The notes: generated by a model from the letters alone, not told the origin. Positions 8,228 to 16,240 are shown, counted from the stretch's first letter. The stretch is DNA of 64,000 bases from Roseobacter sinensis (GCF_025755255.1 NZ_JALIEB010000009.1:62001-126000), one strand, 5' to 3'. Program-made: numbers and translations.

Positions 8228-9472
8228 GTGAAACGCTATTCCGTCTTTGCCGTGGCGCGCGAGGCTCTGCGCTATCACACCGGCTGGGAGCGGGCGTGGA
8301 AAAAAGCGCAGCCGAAGCCGCGCTACGATGTGATCATCATCGGCGGCGGCGGGCACGGGCTGGCCACGGCCTATCACCTGGGCAAACGGTTCGGGATCAA
8401 GAACGTCGCGATCCTCGAGAAGGGCTGGCTCGGCGGCGGCAACACGGGCCGGAACACGACGATCATCCGCAGCAATTACCTGCAGGATCCGTCGGCGGCG
8501 CTCTACGAGAAGTCGCGCGCGCTTTACGAGACGATGTCTCAGGATCTCAACTACAACGTGATGTTCAGCCCGCGCGGGGTGATCATGCTGGCGCAAACCC
8601 ATCACGAGGTCCGCGGCTATCAGCGCACGGCCCATGCCAACGCGCTGCAAGGCGTGAAGACCGAGTTCATCGGCCCGCGTCGCGTTAAGGATCTGGTGCC
8701 GATCATCAATATCGACGGACCGCGCTATCCGGTGCTGGGCGGGCTCTGGCAGGCACGCGGCGGCACGGCGCGGCACGATGCGGTGGCCTGGGGCTATGCG
8801 CGGGCATGCTCGGACATGGGCATGGATATGATTCAGCAGTGCGAGGTGACGGCGATCCGGCGTGAAGGCGGCAAGGTCGTCGGTGTCGACACCACGAAGG
8901 GTGCCATTGACTGCGACAAGCTGGGCATCGTGGTGGCGGGCAATTCGGGCCATGCGGCGGCGATGGCGGGCTTCCGTCTGCCGATTGAGAGCGTGGCGTT
9001 GCAGGCGCTGGTCTCGGAGCCGATCAAGCCCTGCATGGATGTGGTGGTCATGGCCAACACGGTGCACGGCTACATGAGCCAGTCCGACAAGGGCGAGATG
9101 GTGATCGGCGGCGGCACGGATGGCTACAACAACTACACCCAGCGCGGCGCGTTCCACCACATCGAGGAGACCGTGCGTGCGCTGGTCGAGACCTTCCCGA
9201 TGATCTCGCGCCTGAAGATGCTCCGGCAATGGGGCGGGATCGTGGATGTGACGGGCGACCGCTCTCCGATCCTGTCGAAGACGCCGGTCGAGAATGTCTT
9301 CATCAACTGCGGCTGGGGCACGGGTGGTTTCAAGGCCACGCCCGGCTCCGGCTGGGCGATGGCGGAGCTGATGGCGAAGGGGCACGGATCCCTGACGGAC
9401 GCCTTCGGACTACAGCGCTTCCGCGAGGGCCGCTTCATTGACGAAAGCGTTGCCGCAGGGGTGGCGCATTGA
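8228..9472 (+). CDS. soxB: Sarcosine oxidase subunit beta (locus 1)
   Basis: 414 residues from GTG. SoxB is the flavin-carrying catalytic subunit of heterotetrameric sarcosine oxidase, which oxidatively demethylates sarcosine to glycine. Residues 35-45 hold the FAD loop IIIGGGGHGLATAYHLG, NTGRNTTIIRSNY is the conserved segment after it, and GGTARHDAVAWGYAR contains the histidine that carries covalent FMN in this family. FINCGWGTGGFKATPGSG near the C-terminus is the usual FAD-binding end. It heads a soxB-D-A-G order interrupted by small-protein genes. A paralogue lies at 38929-40182. Confidence 0.93.
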   Translation: MKRYSVFAVAREALRYHTGWERAWKKAQPKPRYDVIIIGGGGHGLATAYHLGKRFGIKNVAILEKGWLGGGNTGRNTTIIRSNYLQDPSAALYEKSRALYETMSQDLNYNVMFSPRGVIMLAQTHHEVRGYQRTAHANALQGVKTEFIGPRRVKDLVPIINIDGPRYPVLGGLWQARGGTARHDAVAWGYARACSDMGMDMIQQCEVTAIRREGGKVVGVDTTKGAIDCDKLGIVVAGNSGHAAAMAGFRLPIESVALQALVSEPIKPCMDVVVMANTVHGYMSQSDKGEMVIGGGTDGYNNYTQRGAFHHIEETVRALVETFPMISRLKMLRQWGGIVDVTGDRSPILSKTPVENVFINCGWGTGGFKATPGSGWAMAELMAKGHGSLTDAFGLQRFREGRFIDESVAAGVAH

Positions 9473-9474
9473 TG

Positions 9475-9660
9475 TCACTCGTGCGTTTTCTTGCCCTGAC
9501 CGGCCGCACTGCCGAAGGCGATCAGGCTGCCCACGTCCACCTCGCGCCCGCCACGCGCGGCCTTGCGCTCGGCGATGCCGCGACGCTCGCGGACCAGCAT
9601 GATGATTGCCACCACCGCAATGGCGCCGAAGACCAGGACGGCCATCATTTCCTTGCTCAT
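9475..9660 (-). CDS. Small single-helix membrane protein, opposite strand inside the sox locus
   Basis: 61 residues: N-terminal transmembrane helix MAVLVFGAIAVVAIIMLV followed by a basic cytoplasmic tail (RERRGIAERKAARGGREV). GAGGAG six bases upstream supports the ATG at 9660. The stop lies 2 bp from the soxB stop. No family recognised; the short N-terminal helix plus charged tail resembles small stress-related membrane proteins. It is divergent from the small gene at 9804. Confidence 0.6.
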   Translation of the reverse strand: MSKEMMAVLVFGAIAVVAIIMLVRERRGIAERKAARGGREVDVGSLIAFGSAAGQGKKTHE

Positions 9661-9766
9661 CTGAGGCTCCTCTTTCCCTGTCGTGCCCAAAGGATAGCGC
9701 GCCTTGATGGACTTGGCGACAGTTACCCGTCCGGAGAGCGATGGAACAAGGCGCAGCCTTTCAGTG

Positions 9767-9797
9767 TTTCCTCTGCAACTGAAATGTACAGAGGAGA
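9767..9797 (+). promoter_or_regulatory. Hairpin that would sequester a Shine-Dalgarno site
   Basis: TTTCCTCTG (9767-9775) and CAGAGGAGA (9789-9797) form nine consecutive pairs, one of them G-U, around a 13-nt loop. The right arm contains the whole GAGGAG ribosome-binding site of the gene starting at 9804. When folded, the site would be hidden, as in RNA thermometers and other translational switches. The structure is visible in the sequence; regulation is an inference. Confidence 0.55.
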
Positions 9798-9803
9798 CAT
9801 ATC

Positions 9804-9986
9804 ATGTCCGATCAAACGCAGCAGAACTCGAAAGGTGGGAACACCGGTCTTGCCTTCGTGGTTGGGATGCTCGTCGTCATTGTCGGTATCCTGGCCTATC
9901 TCATGCTGGCCGACGATGCCGGCCTCTCGGTCGAAGGGCCCGATACAGCCATTGAAGGGGCCGCAGAGGCCATTTCGGGCGAATGA
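9804..9986 (+). CDS. Small single-helix membrane protein A (sox locus insert)
   Basis: 60 residues: hydrophilic glutamine/asparagine-rich N-terminus (MSDQTQQNSKGGNTG), one transmembrane helix (LAFVVGMLVVIVGILAYLMLA), then a short acidic tail ending EGAAEAISGE. The Shine-Dalgarno GAGGAG lies inside a 9-bp hairpin. A strong terminator follows at 10010-10054, so it is a single-gene transcript. Organisation and topology match the gene at 10203, suggesting two distant copies of one family of unknown function. Confidence 0.65.
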   Translation: MSDQTQQNSKGGNTGLAFVVGMLVVIVGILAYLMLADDAGLSVEGPDTAIEGAAEAISGE

Positions 9987-10009
9987 CGCCAAGAATTCGA
10001 CCGTTGCGC

Positions 10010-10054
10010 ACGCCGCCAGGACGACCTTGCGTCCCGGCGGCGTTCCGTCTTTTT
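10010..10054 (+). terminator. Rho-independent terminator after small gene A
   Basis: ACGCCGCC-A-GGACG (10010-10023) pairs with CGTCC-C-GGCGGCGT (10030-10043): 13 pairs with one mismatch around a 6-nt loop, followed six bases later by TTTTT (10050-10054). Confidence 0.7.
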
Positions 10055-10202
10055 CCATCAAATCCCCGCCATCGGCACCTTTTGGCCAGTCTTTCTGCGG
10101 CGCTCCGGCTTCACACCGCCCAAATTCGAGGGTGCAGTCCCCCGACATTGTTACCGCTCTCGCATCGGCCAAACTGACCTCCCGTAACAAGGAGACTGAC
10201 CA

Positions 10203-10412
10203 ATGGCTGACTACACGACCCACAACACTGATGGCGTCAGCGGCAAGGGCATTTTCATCGCGCTCGTGGTTATCGGCGCGTTCGTCTTCCTGCTGGCCGT
10301 TCTGGGCACGAGCACCGTTCCACCTGATGGGGAAGGTGCAACGGCCCCGGCAGCCATCGAAACGGCACCCACAGCACCGGCTGACACCACAGCCCCAGCC
10401 GTGGTGGAATAA
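10203..10412 (+). CDS. Small single-helix membrane protein B (sox locus insert)
   Basis: 69 residues with an AAGGAG ribosome site. Hydrophilic N-terminus (MADYTTHNTDGVSGKG), one transmembrane helix (IFIALVVIGAFVFLLAVLG), and a C-terminal alanine/threonine/proline-rich tail that would be exposed in the periplasm. Same plan as the gene at 9804. It is followed by its own terminator at 10444-10472, directly before soxD. Function unknown. Confidence 0.65.
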   Translation: MADYTTHNTDGVSGKGIFIALVVIGAFVFLLAVLGTSTVPPDGEGATAPAAIETAPTAPADTTAPAVVE

Positions 10413-10443
10413 CACACCTCTTCTTCCTCCCCTGATCGCAGCA

Positions 10444-10472
10444 GGCGGGCGTCTTTTGGCGCCCGCCTTTTT
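10444..10472 (+). terminator. Rho-independent terminator between small gene B and soxD
   Basis: Perfect 8-bp stem GGCGGGCG (10444-10451) / CGCCCGCC (10460-10467), 8-nt loop, then TTTTT. It implies that soxD-A-G of this locus are not simply read through from upstream. Confidence 0.85.
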
Positions 10473-10505
10473 GCTGTGCCCGCCCAAGACTGCCGGAGCG
10501 CGCCC

Positions 10506-10835
10506 ATGCTGATCCTCACCTGTCCCGTCTGCGGTGTGACGGCCGAAGAAACCGAATTTCACGGCGGCGGCGAGGCGCATCTGACCCGCCATGGCCCGGG
10601 CAGTTCCGACGATGAGTTTCAGAGCTATCTCTTCATGCGGGAAAACCCGCGTGGCGTGCATTTCGAGCGCTGGCGCCACGTCTATGGCTGCGGCAAGTGG
10701 TTTCACGCGGCGCGCTGCACCACGACGCTGGAGGTCTTCGGCACCTACCCTGCCCAGACCACCGAACCGCCCAAGGACCTGCGCAAGACGATTTCCCAAA
10801 AGCGCCCCGGCTGGACATGGAGAGATCTCACGTGA
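10506..10835 (+). CDS. soxD: Sarcosine oxidase subunit delta (locus 1)
   Basis: 109 residues. SoxD is the small zinc-binding structural subunit of heterotetrameric sarcosine oxidase. The zinc ligands are visible: Cys6 and Cys9 in TCPVCG, His58 and Cys62 in RWRHVYGCGKWF. Conserved LFMRENPRG and RCTTTLEVFGTY also fit. The ATG at 10506 removes a ten-residue upstream extension that would begin inside the preceding terminator region. The gap to soxA is 61 bp, unlike the 4-bp overlap in the second locus. Confidence 0.92.
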   Translation: MLILTCPVCGVTAEETEFHGGGEAHLTRHGPGSSDDEFQSYLFMRENPRGVHFERWRHVYGCGKWFHAARCTTTLEVFGTYPAQTTEPPKDLRKTISQKRPGWTWRDLT

Positions 10836-10836
10836 T

Positions 10837-10862
10837 CCTTCACCCGTCCCAAAATACTCAAA
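10837..10862 (-). repeat. 26-nt element shared with the second sox locus (copy 1)
   Basis: Read on the minus strand this is TTTGAGTATTTTG followed by GGACGGGTGAAGG, identical at 25 of 26 positions to 40207-40232. It starts 2 bp after the soxD stop and fills much of the soxD-soxA gap. Confidence 0.8.
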
Positions 10863-10896
10863 TCCCGACACCGACCAAAACGCGGATCATCCGATC

Positions 10897-13800
10897 ATGA
10901 GCACACGCCTGGCCACCGGCGGCCGCCTCCTGAACAAGAGCAAGCCGCTGAGCTTCACTTTCAACGGCAAGCGGCTGCGCGGCTTCGCAGGCGACACGCT
11001 CGCCTCGGCGCTGCTGGCCAACGACCAGATGCTCGTCGGCCGTTCGTTCAAGTACCACCGTCCGCGCGGGATCGTCGCCTCGGGGGCCGAGGAACCCAAT
11101 GGGCTGGTCAACCTCGGGGAGGAGGGCCGTTTCGAGCCCAACCAGCGCGTCACCACGACCGAGCTCTTTGAGGGACTTGCAGCGCAGAGCCAGAACCACT
11201 GGCCCAGCCTCGACTTCGACATAGGGGCCGTCAATTCGCGCCTCAGCCGGTTTCTGCCTGCGGGCTTCTACTACAAGATGTTCATCCATCCGCGCCCCTT
11301 GTGGAAACATCTTTACGAGCCGTTCATCCGGCAGTCGGCAGGCCTGGGCCGTGCACCGACGGCGCGGGACGCCGACACCTACGAGCATTTCTATTTCTTC
11401 TGCGATGTCATGGTCATCGGCGGCGGCGTGGCGGGCCTGCAGGCCGCCAAGGCCGCCGCCGTGACCGGCGCCAAGGTTCTGCTGGTCGAGCAGACGGCGC
11501 ACTGGGGCGGGCGGGCGCTGGTCGACGGCGGCACCGTCGAAGGCAAGCCTGTGGACAACTTCGTGGAACAAATCGTTTCCGAACTTGAAACAATGCCCAA
11601 TGTGACCCTGCGCAAGCGCCTGATGGGCGCGGGGGTCTACGACCACGGCTATGTGCTGGGCTATGAGCAGCTGCGCGATCACGCGCCCGACACACCCGGC
11701 CCCCGGCACCGGCTCTGGCGCATCCGGGCGGGCCATATCGTGACCGCCACGGGTGCCATCGAGCGGCCATTGTCCTTTGCCGGCAATGACATCCCCGGTG
11801 TGATGCTGGCCTCGGCGATGCGCGACTACGTGGTCAATTACGGCGTCTCCTCGGGCGACCGCACCGTGGTCGTGACCAACAACGATGACGCCTATCTGAC
11901 GGCATCTGCGCTCGTAAATGCTGGGCTGCGCGTGCCCGCCATCCTTGATGCGCGGGTTCTCGCTGAGGACAGCCCGGCCATGGCGGAAGCGAAGGCACTC
12001 GGCATCCGCGTGCTGATGGGCCACGGCATCGCATCGGTGAAGGGGACCAAGCGCGTGACCGGCGTGGGTGTCTGCAGCCAGGCCGGCGAAGGCGCAGTGC
12101 TGGAAGAGGTGGCCTGCGACGCGGTGGCCATGTCGGGTGGCTGGTCACCGGTCGTCCACCTCTGGTCGCATTGCGGCGGAAAGCTCGTCTGGGACCAGGC
12201 GCAGGCACATTTCAAGCCGGATGTGGACAAATCGCCCACCGGAGCCGCGGGCGAGGCCTTTGTGACCCCGGCCGGCGCCGCAGCAGGGCCGCTGCACCTG
12301 GGCGATGTGCTGACCAGCGCGGATCAGGCGGGCAAGGATGCGGCGAAGGCGCTTGGATTCAAACCGAAGCGGCGCAAATGCCCCGTCGGTGAAACGCCGG
12401 ACGAGGCGCCGATGCAGCCCGTCTGGCTGATGCCGCAGGGCGCAGGTGCCGAGCTGCGCAGCAAGGCCTGGCTCGACTATCAGAACGACGTGAAGGTCTC
12501 GGACGTGCAGCTTGCCGCACAGGAAGGCTTTGAGAGCGTCGAGCACGCCAAGCGCTATACCACGCTCGGTATGGCCACGGATCAGGGCAAGCTGAGCAAT
12601 ATCAACGGGCTGGCCACGCTGGCCGGATCGCTTGGCAGCTCCATCCCCGAGGTGGGGACAACCACGTTCCGGCCGCCCTATACGCCCATTTCCATGGGGG
12701 CGATTGCGGGTGAGGCGCGGGGCGAGGTGTTCCAACCCATCCGCCGCACGCCGATGCACGACTGGCATGAGGCGAACGGCGCGGAGTGGGAGCCAGTGGG
12801 CCACTGGCGGCGGCCCTACGCCTACGTGCGCGACGGTGAGAGCACCTATGACGCGGTGATGCGCGAGACGAAGAACACGCGCGAGAACCTCGGACTGCTC
12901 GACGCCTCGACGCTCGGCAAGCTGATTGTGAAAGGCCCGGATGCGGGGCGCTTTCTCGACATGCTCTACACCAACATGATGAGCACGCTGAAACCCGGCA
13001 AATGCCGCTATGGGCTGATGTGTTCCGAGAACGGCTTTCTGATCGACGACGGGGTGGTGGCACGCATCGACGAGGACACTTTCCTCTGCCACACCACCAC
13101 CGGCGGGGCCGAGCGCATTCACCAGCATATGGAGGAATGGCTGCAGACCGAATGGTGGGACTGGAAGGTCTGGGTTGCCAACGTCACCGAGCAATATGCG
13201 CAGGTGGCTGTCGTAGGCCCGAATGCCCGCAAAGCGCTGGAAAAGCTGGGTGGCATGGATGTCTCGAAGGAGGCACTCGGGTTCATGGAATGGGCCGATG
13301 GCGAATTGGCAGGCTTCAAGGTCCGGGTCTACCGCATCTCCTTCTCAGGCGAGCTCAGCTATGAGATCGCCGTGGAGGCAAGCCAGGGGCAGGCCTTTTG
13401 GGATGCGCTGATGGTCGTCGGCCATGATCTCGGGGTGATGCCCTATGGCACCGAGGCGCTGCATATCCTGCGGGCGGAAAAGGGCTTCATCATGATTGGC
13501 GATGAGACCGATGGCACGGTGATCCCGCAGGATCTGGGCCTCGACTGGGCGATTTCGAAGAAGAAGGATGACTACCTCGGCAAGCGCGCGCTGGAGCGGA
13601 CCCACATGACCGACCCCAACCGCTGGAAGCTGGTGGGGCTCGAGACGCTCTCGGGCGCGGTGCTGCCCGACGGCGCCTATGCGGTGGGCGAGGGGATCAA
13701 CGCCAATGGTCAGCGCATCACGATCGGGCGGGTCACGTCGAGCTATCATTCGCCGAACCTCGGCCGCGGCATTGCCATGGGGCTGGTGCTGCATGGGCCC

Positions 13801-13911
13801 GACCGCATGGGCGAGGTGCTGGAGTTCCCGGGAACCGAGGGCGCCACGTTTAAGGCGCGCATCGTGGATCCGGTGTTCTATGACAAGGACGGAGAGAAGG
13901 CGAATGTCTGA
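10897..13911 (+). CDS. soxA: Sarcosine oxidase subunit alpha (locus 1)
   Basis: 1004 residues. SoxA binds NAD and tetrahydrofolate and captures the methyl group released in the beta subunit as 5,10-methylene-THF. Order of parts: N-terminal ferredoxin-like domain with GRSFKYHRPRGIVASG (about 45-60); Rossmann nucleotide site VIGGGVAGLQAA (about 170); oxidoreductase core with AVAMSGGWSP and AQEGFESVEHAKRYTTLGMATDQGK; and from about residue 620 a GcvT-like aminomethyltransferase domain (GLLDASTLGKL, RISFSGELSYEIAV, PYGTEALHILRAEKGF). The start at 10897 matches the paralogue. The stop overlaps soxG by 8 bp. Confidence 0.94.
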   Translation: MSTRLATGGRLLNKSKPLSFTFNGKRLRGFAGDTLASALLANDQMLVGRSFKYHRPRGIVASGAEEPNGLVNLGEEGRFEPNQRVTTTELFEGLAAQSQNHWPSLDFDIGAVNSRLSRFLPAGFYYKMFIHPRPLWKHLYEPFIRQSAGLGRAPTARDADTYEHFYFFCDVMVIGGGVAGLQAAKAAAVTGAKVLLVEQTAHWGGRALVDGGTVEGKPVDNFVEQIVSELETMPNVTLRKRLMGAGVYDHGYVLGYEQLRDHAPDTPGPRHRLWRIRAGHIVTATGAIERPLSFAGNDIPGVMLASAMRDYVVNYGVSSGDRTVVVTNNDDAYLTASALVNAGLRVPAILDARVLAEDSPAMAEAKALGIRVLMGHGIASVKGTKRVTGVGVCSQAGEGAVLEEVACDAVAMSGGWSPVVHLWSHCGGKLVWDQAQAHFKPDVDKSPTGAAGEAFVTPAGAAAGPLHLGDVLTSADQAGKDAAKALGFKPKRRKCPVGETPDEAPMQPVWLMPQGAGAELRSKAWLDYQNDVKVSDVQLAAQEGFESVEHAKRYTTLGMATDQGKLSNINGLATLAGSLGSSIPEVGTTTFRPPYTPISMGAIAGEARGEVFQPIRRTPMHDWHEANGAEWEPVGHWRRPYAYVRDGESTYDAVMRETKNTRENLGLLDASTLGKLIVKGPDAGRFLDMLYTNMMSTLKPGKCRYGLMCSENGFLIDDGVVARIDEDTFLCHTTTGGAERIHQHMEEWLQTEWWDWKVWVANVTEQYAQVAVVGPNARKALEKLGGMDVSKEALGFMEWADGELAGFKVRVYRISFSGELSYEIAVEASQGQAFWDALMVVGHDLGVMPYGTEALHILRAEKGFIMIGDETDGTVIPQDLGLDWAISKKKDDYLGKRALERTHMTDPNRWKLVGLETLSGAVLPDGAYAVGEGINANGQRITIGRVTSSYHSPNLGRGIAMGLVLHGPDRMGEVLEFPGTEGATFKARIVDPVFYDKDGEKANV

Positions 13912-14494
13912 ACCAGTGACGGCCCTCGGTGGGGTAAGTTCCGATGCGAGGATCGCTGCGATTGCCGAAGCACCCTTGCAGGGCATGATCACGCTCCGCG
14001 CAGACCTCTCCGACAGCGCCGTGAAGAAAGCGGCCAAGGCTGCGGCCGGCGCGGATGTCCCGGGTCCGGGTACGGTGCATCTTGGGGATGAGAGCGGCCT
14101 CTGCTGGATGAGCCCCGACGAGCTTTTGCTGCTGTGCCCCTACGCAGAGGTCACGGAGACGCTGGAACGGCTGCAAAAGGCGCTCGTCAAGACCCATGCG
14201 CTGGCGGTCAATGTTTCCGATGCGCGGGCGTCCTTCACGGTAACCGGCCCGCGGGCGCGCGAGGTGATGGGCAAGCTCTGCCCTGTGGATTTCGCACCCG
14301 ACAGATTCGCTCCGGGGATGTTCCGCCGCACCCGCATGGCTCAGGTCCCAGCCGCCATCTGGATGAGTGCCGACGAGACATTCCGCATCGTTTGTTTCCG
14401 GTCTCAAGCCCAATACGTCTTTGATCTTCTGACTGTCGCCGCCCAGCCGGGATCCGAAGTATTTTCTGACGGAAAGACACCGGCTTTGGCTTGA
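13904..14494 (+). CDS. soxG: Sarcosine oxidase subunit gamma (locus 1)
   Basis: 196 residues, a divergent GcvT-like subunit of heterotetrameric sarcosine oxidase. Recognisable segments are GLCWMSPDELLLLCP, VNVSDARASFTVTGPRAREVMGKLCPVDFAP and MAQVPAAIWMSADETFRIVCFRS. Overlapping start and stop with soxA (8 bp) indicate coupled translation. The last codons (about 14457-14473) contain GAAGTATTTT and GACGG, a weak echo of the element shared by the two sox loci. Confidence 0.9.
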   Translation: MSEPVTALGGVSSDARIAAIAEAPLQGMITLRADLSDSAVKKAAKAAAGADVPGPGTVHLGDESGLCWMSPDELLLLCPYAEVTETLERLQKALVKTHALAVNVSDARASFTVTGPRAREVMGKLCPVDFAPDRFAPGMFRRTRMAQVPAAIWMSADETFRIVCFRSQAQYVFDLLTVAAQPGSEVFSDGKTPALA

Positions 14495-14596
14495 CCTTGC
14501 TCGCCGTTCCCGAGACGTTCACGGTCAGTCGGGCGCGGGCGGGCATATCCGCACGGTCACGTATTGTGTATGGATCGGTGACGAGGGTTTTTGATC

Positions 14597-15007
14597 ATGA
14601 AACATGTTTTGGGCGTGCTGCTTGCGGTGGCCGGATTGGCGGCAGCGACGCCGATACGCGCGGCGGAAACCGTCTATGACTGCACTGCTTCCTTCAACAC
14701 CACCCGCGGCTTCATCGCGCCGCGCATCGTCTTCTTTGTCGATGCGCAACGGGGCACGGTGCGCGTACTCGACGGCATCATCCAGGCGGTCAATGGCGGC
14801 CCGGTAGAAGGCTCGCTGAAGGCGCGGTCCGAGAAGGTGCATCGCATCGACTGGCGCGTCAGCAACGTGGCGACCGAGGCGGGGGCGCTCAACATCACCT
14901 ACCGCGCCAATCTCAACCACGCAGCCCAGACCTATACGATGGAGGCACGCATTGGCGGTTACGACAACGACGCCCGCGGACAGGGCAGCTGCAAGGTCGC
15001 ACGATAG
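14597..15007 (+). CDS. Exported protein, first of a related pair
   Basis: 136 residues with a clear signal peptide (KHVLGVLLAVAGLAAATPIRAAE, cleavage near AAE). The mature part begins VYDCTASFNT and ends GQGSCKVAR, giving a likely Cys-Cys pair, and consists of beta strands. The next gene has the same frame of motifs, so the two are probably an old tandem duplication. Family and function unknown. GAGGG lies upstream of the ATG at 14597; an upstream TTG is possible but unnecessary. Confidence 0.65.
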   Translation: MKHVLGVLLAVAGLAAATPIRAAETVYDCTASFNTTRGFIAPRIVFFVDAQRGTVRVLDGIIQAVNGGPVEGSLKARSEKVHRIDWRVSNVATEAGALNITYRANLNHAAQTYTMEARIGGYDNDARGQGSCKVAR

Positions 15008-15016
15008 GCAGCTGTG

Positions 15017-15481
15017 ATGACCTACGCGAATAGCCTCTTCCAGAGATTGTGCCTTATCGCGGCGGCGGCTGCCGCGAGCGCTTGGGTCCAGGCCCCAGAC
15101 GCCGCAGCCCAGACGGCCCAGGGCGTTTTGTACGACTGCGACATGAGCCCCAGCAGGCGCAACGAATTCTGGATCTCGACCAAGATCGGATTTGTTCTGC
15201 TGGACACGGGCGCGGTCGTGATCTCGGACGGTGTGACGCTGGCCTACGGCGTTGGCACCGCGCCCGGCACGCTCCTGCGCAACACCGACCGCGAAATCCG
15301 CGTGTCGTGGCAGCTCGAGGGCGGGCTGCGGCAGCGCCGGGACCGCGAGGTAATTTTCCCGAATGCGGAGTACACCGCAACGATCTCGAAACCGTCGAAC
15401 CGCATCACGGTCCGGGGCAAGCTGCCGGGGCATCGGAGCAGCTTTTCGGGGCGTGGCCAATGCGTCATGCGGGCCGGGTAG
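15017..15481 (+). CDS. Exported protein, second of a related pair
   Basis: 154 residues. Signal peptide of the LCLIAAAAAASAWVQA type, then a mature part starting VLYDCDMSP and ending GRGQCVMRAG. It shares with the preceding protein the YDC near the mature N-terminus, a central stretch GVGTAPGTLLRNTDREIRVSW (compare GGPVEGSLKARSEKVHRIDW), and a near-terminal G-x-G-x-C. The genes are 9 bp apart and presumably one transcript. Small periplasmic protein, function unknown. Confidence 0.65.
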   Translation: MTYANSLFQRLCLIAAAAAASAWVQAPDAAAQTAQGVLYDCDMSPSRRNEFWISTKIGFVLLDTGAVVISDGVTLAYGVGTAPGTLLRNTDREIRVSWQLEGGLRQRRDREVIFPNAEYTATISKPSNRITVRGKLPGHRSSFSGRGQCVMRAG

Positions 15482-15518
15482 GCCGCGGCGCCTCGGCGAT
15501 GGGAGCGGACCTCGTGAA

Positions 15519-15540
15519 AACCGCTTTGGCGGAACTTTTT
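15519..15540 (+). terminator. Weak terminator candidate upstream of sodB
   Basis: Short stem CCGC-TTTG-GCGG (15521-15532) followed by AACTTTTT. It could end the transcript of the exported pair; the four-base stem makes this uncertain. Confidence 0.3.
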
Positions 15541-15620
15541 GGCGTCGTTAACACTTGATCTCGGGAGCGGCTGCGCTTCATGTGCAGTGTACCCAATTCA
15601 AATGACAAAGGGGGCCCACA

Positions 15621-16220
15621 ATGGCTTTTTCACTTCCCGATCTTCCTTATGCACATGATGCCCTGGCATCGAAGGGTATGTCGAAGGAGACGCTGGAGTA
15701 TCACCATGACCTGCACCACAACGCCTATGTGACCAATGGCAACAAGGCGATCGAAGGCACCGAGTGGGAGGGCAAGTCGCTCGAAGAGATCATCAAGGGC
15801 ACCTACGACGCGGGCGCAGTGGCGCAGAACGGCATCTTCAACAACATCAGCCAGCTGTGGAACCACAACCAGTTCTGGGAGATGATGGGCCCGGGCGACA
15901 GCGCGATGCCGGGCGAGCTGGAAAAGGCGCTGACCGAGAGCTTCGGCTCCGTGGACAAGTTCAAGGACGAGTTCAAGGCGGCGGGGGCCGGGCAGTTCGG
16001 CTCGGGTTGGGCTTGGCTGGTCAAGGACACGGACGGCAGCCTGAAGGTGACCAAGACCGAAAACGGGGTGAACCCCTTGTGCTTCGGGCAGACCGCGCTT
16101 CTGGGATGTGACGTGTGGGAGCACTCCTACTACATCGATTTCCGCAACAAGCGCCCGGACTACCTTGCCAATTTCCTCGACAATCTCGTGGACTGGGAGA
16201 ACGTCGCCTCGCGCATGTGA
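15621..16220 (+). CDS. sodB: Superoxide dismutase, Fe/Mn family
   Basis: 199 residues, the usual Fe-SOD length, converting superoxide to oxygen and hydrogen peroxide in the cytoplasm. Metal ligands are His28 (EYHHDLHH), His82 (LWNHNQFW), Asp164 and His168 (CDVWEHSYYIDF). AQNGIFNNISQLWNH and GSGWAWLV are typical. The absence of a signal peptide fits a cytosolic enzyme. Overall sequence is closer to iron than manganese types, but metal choice cannot be read with certainty. It has its own leader region and a terminator. Confidence 0.95.
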   Translation: MAFSLPDLPYAHDALASKGMSKETLEYHHDLHHNAYVTNGNKAIEGTEWEGKSLEEIIKGTYDAGAVAQNGIFNNISQLWNHNQFWEMMGPGDSAMPGELEKALTESFGSVDKFKDEFKAAGAGQFGSGWAWLVKDTDGSLKVTKTENGVNPLCFGQTALLGCDVWEHSYYIDFRNKRPDYLANFLDNLVDWENVASRM

Positions 16221-16240
16221 TCCGCGCCACAGGTTTTAAG

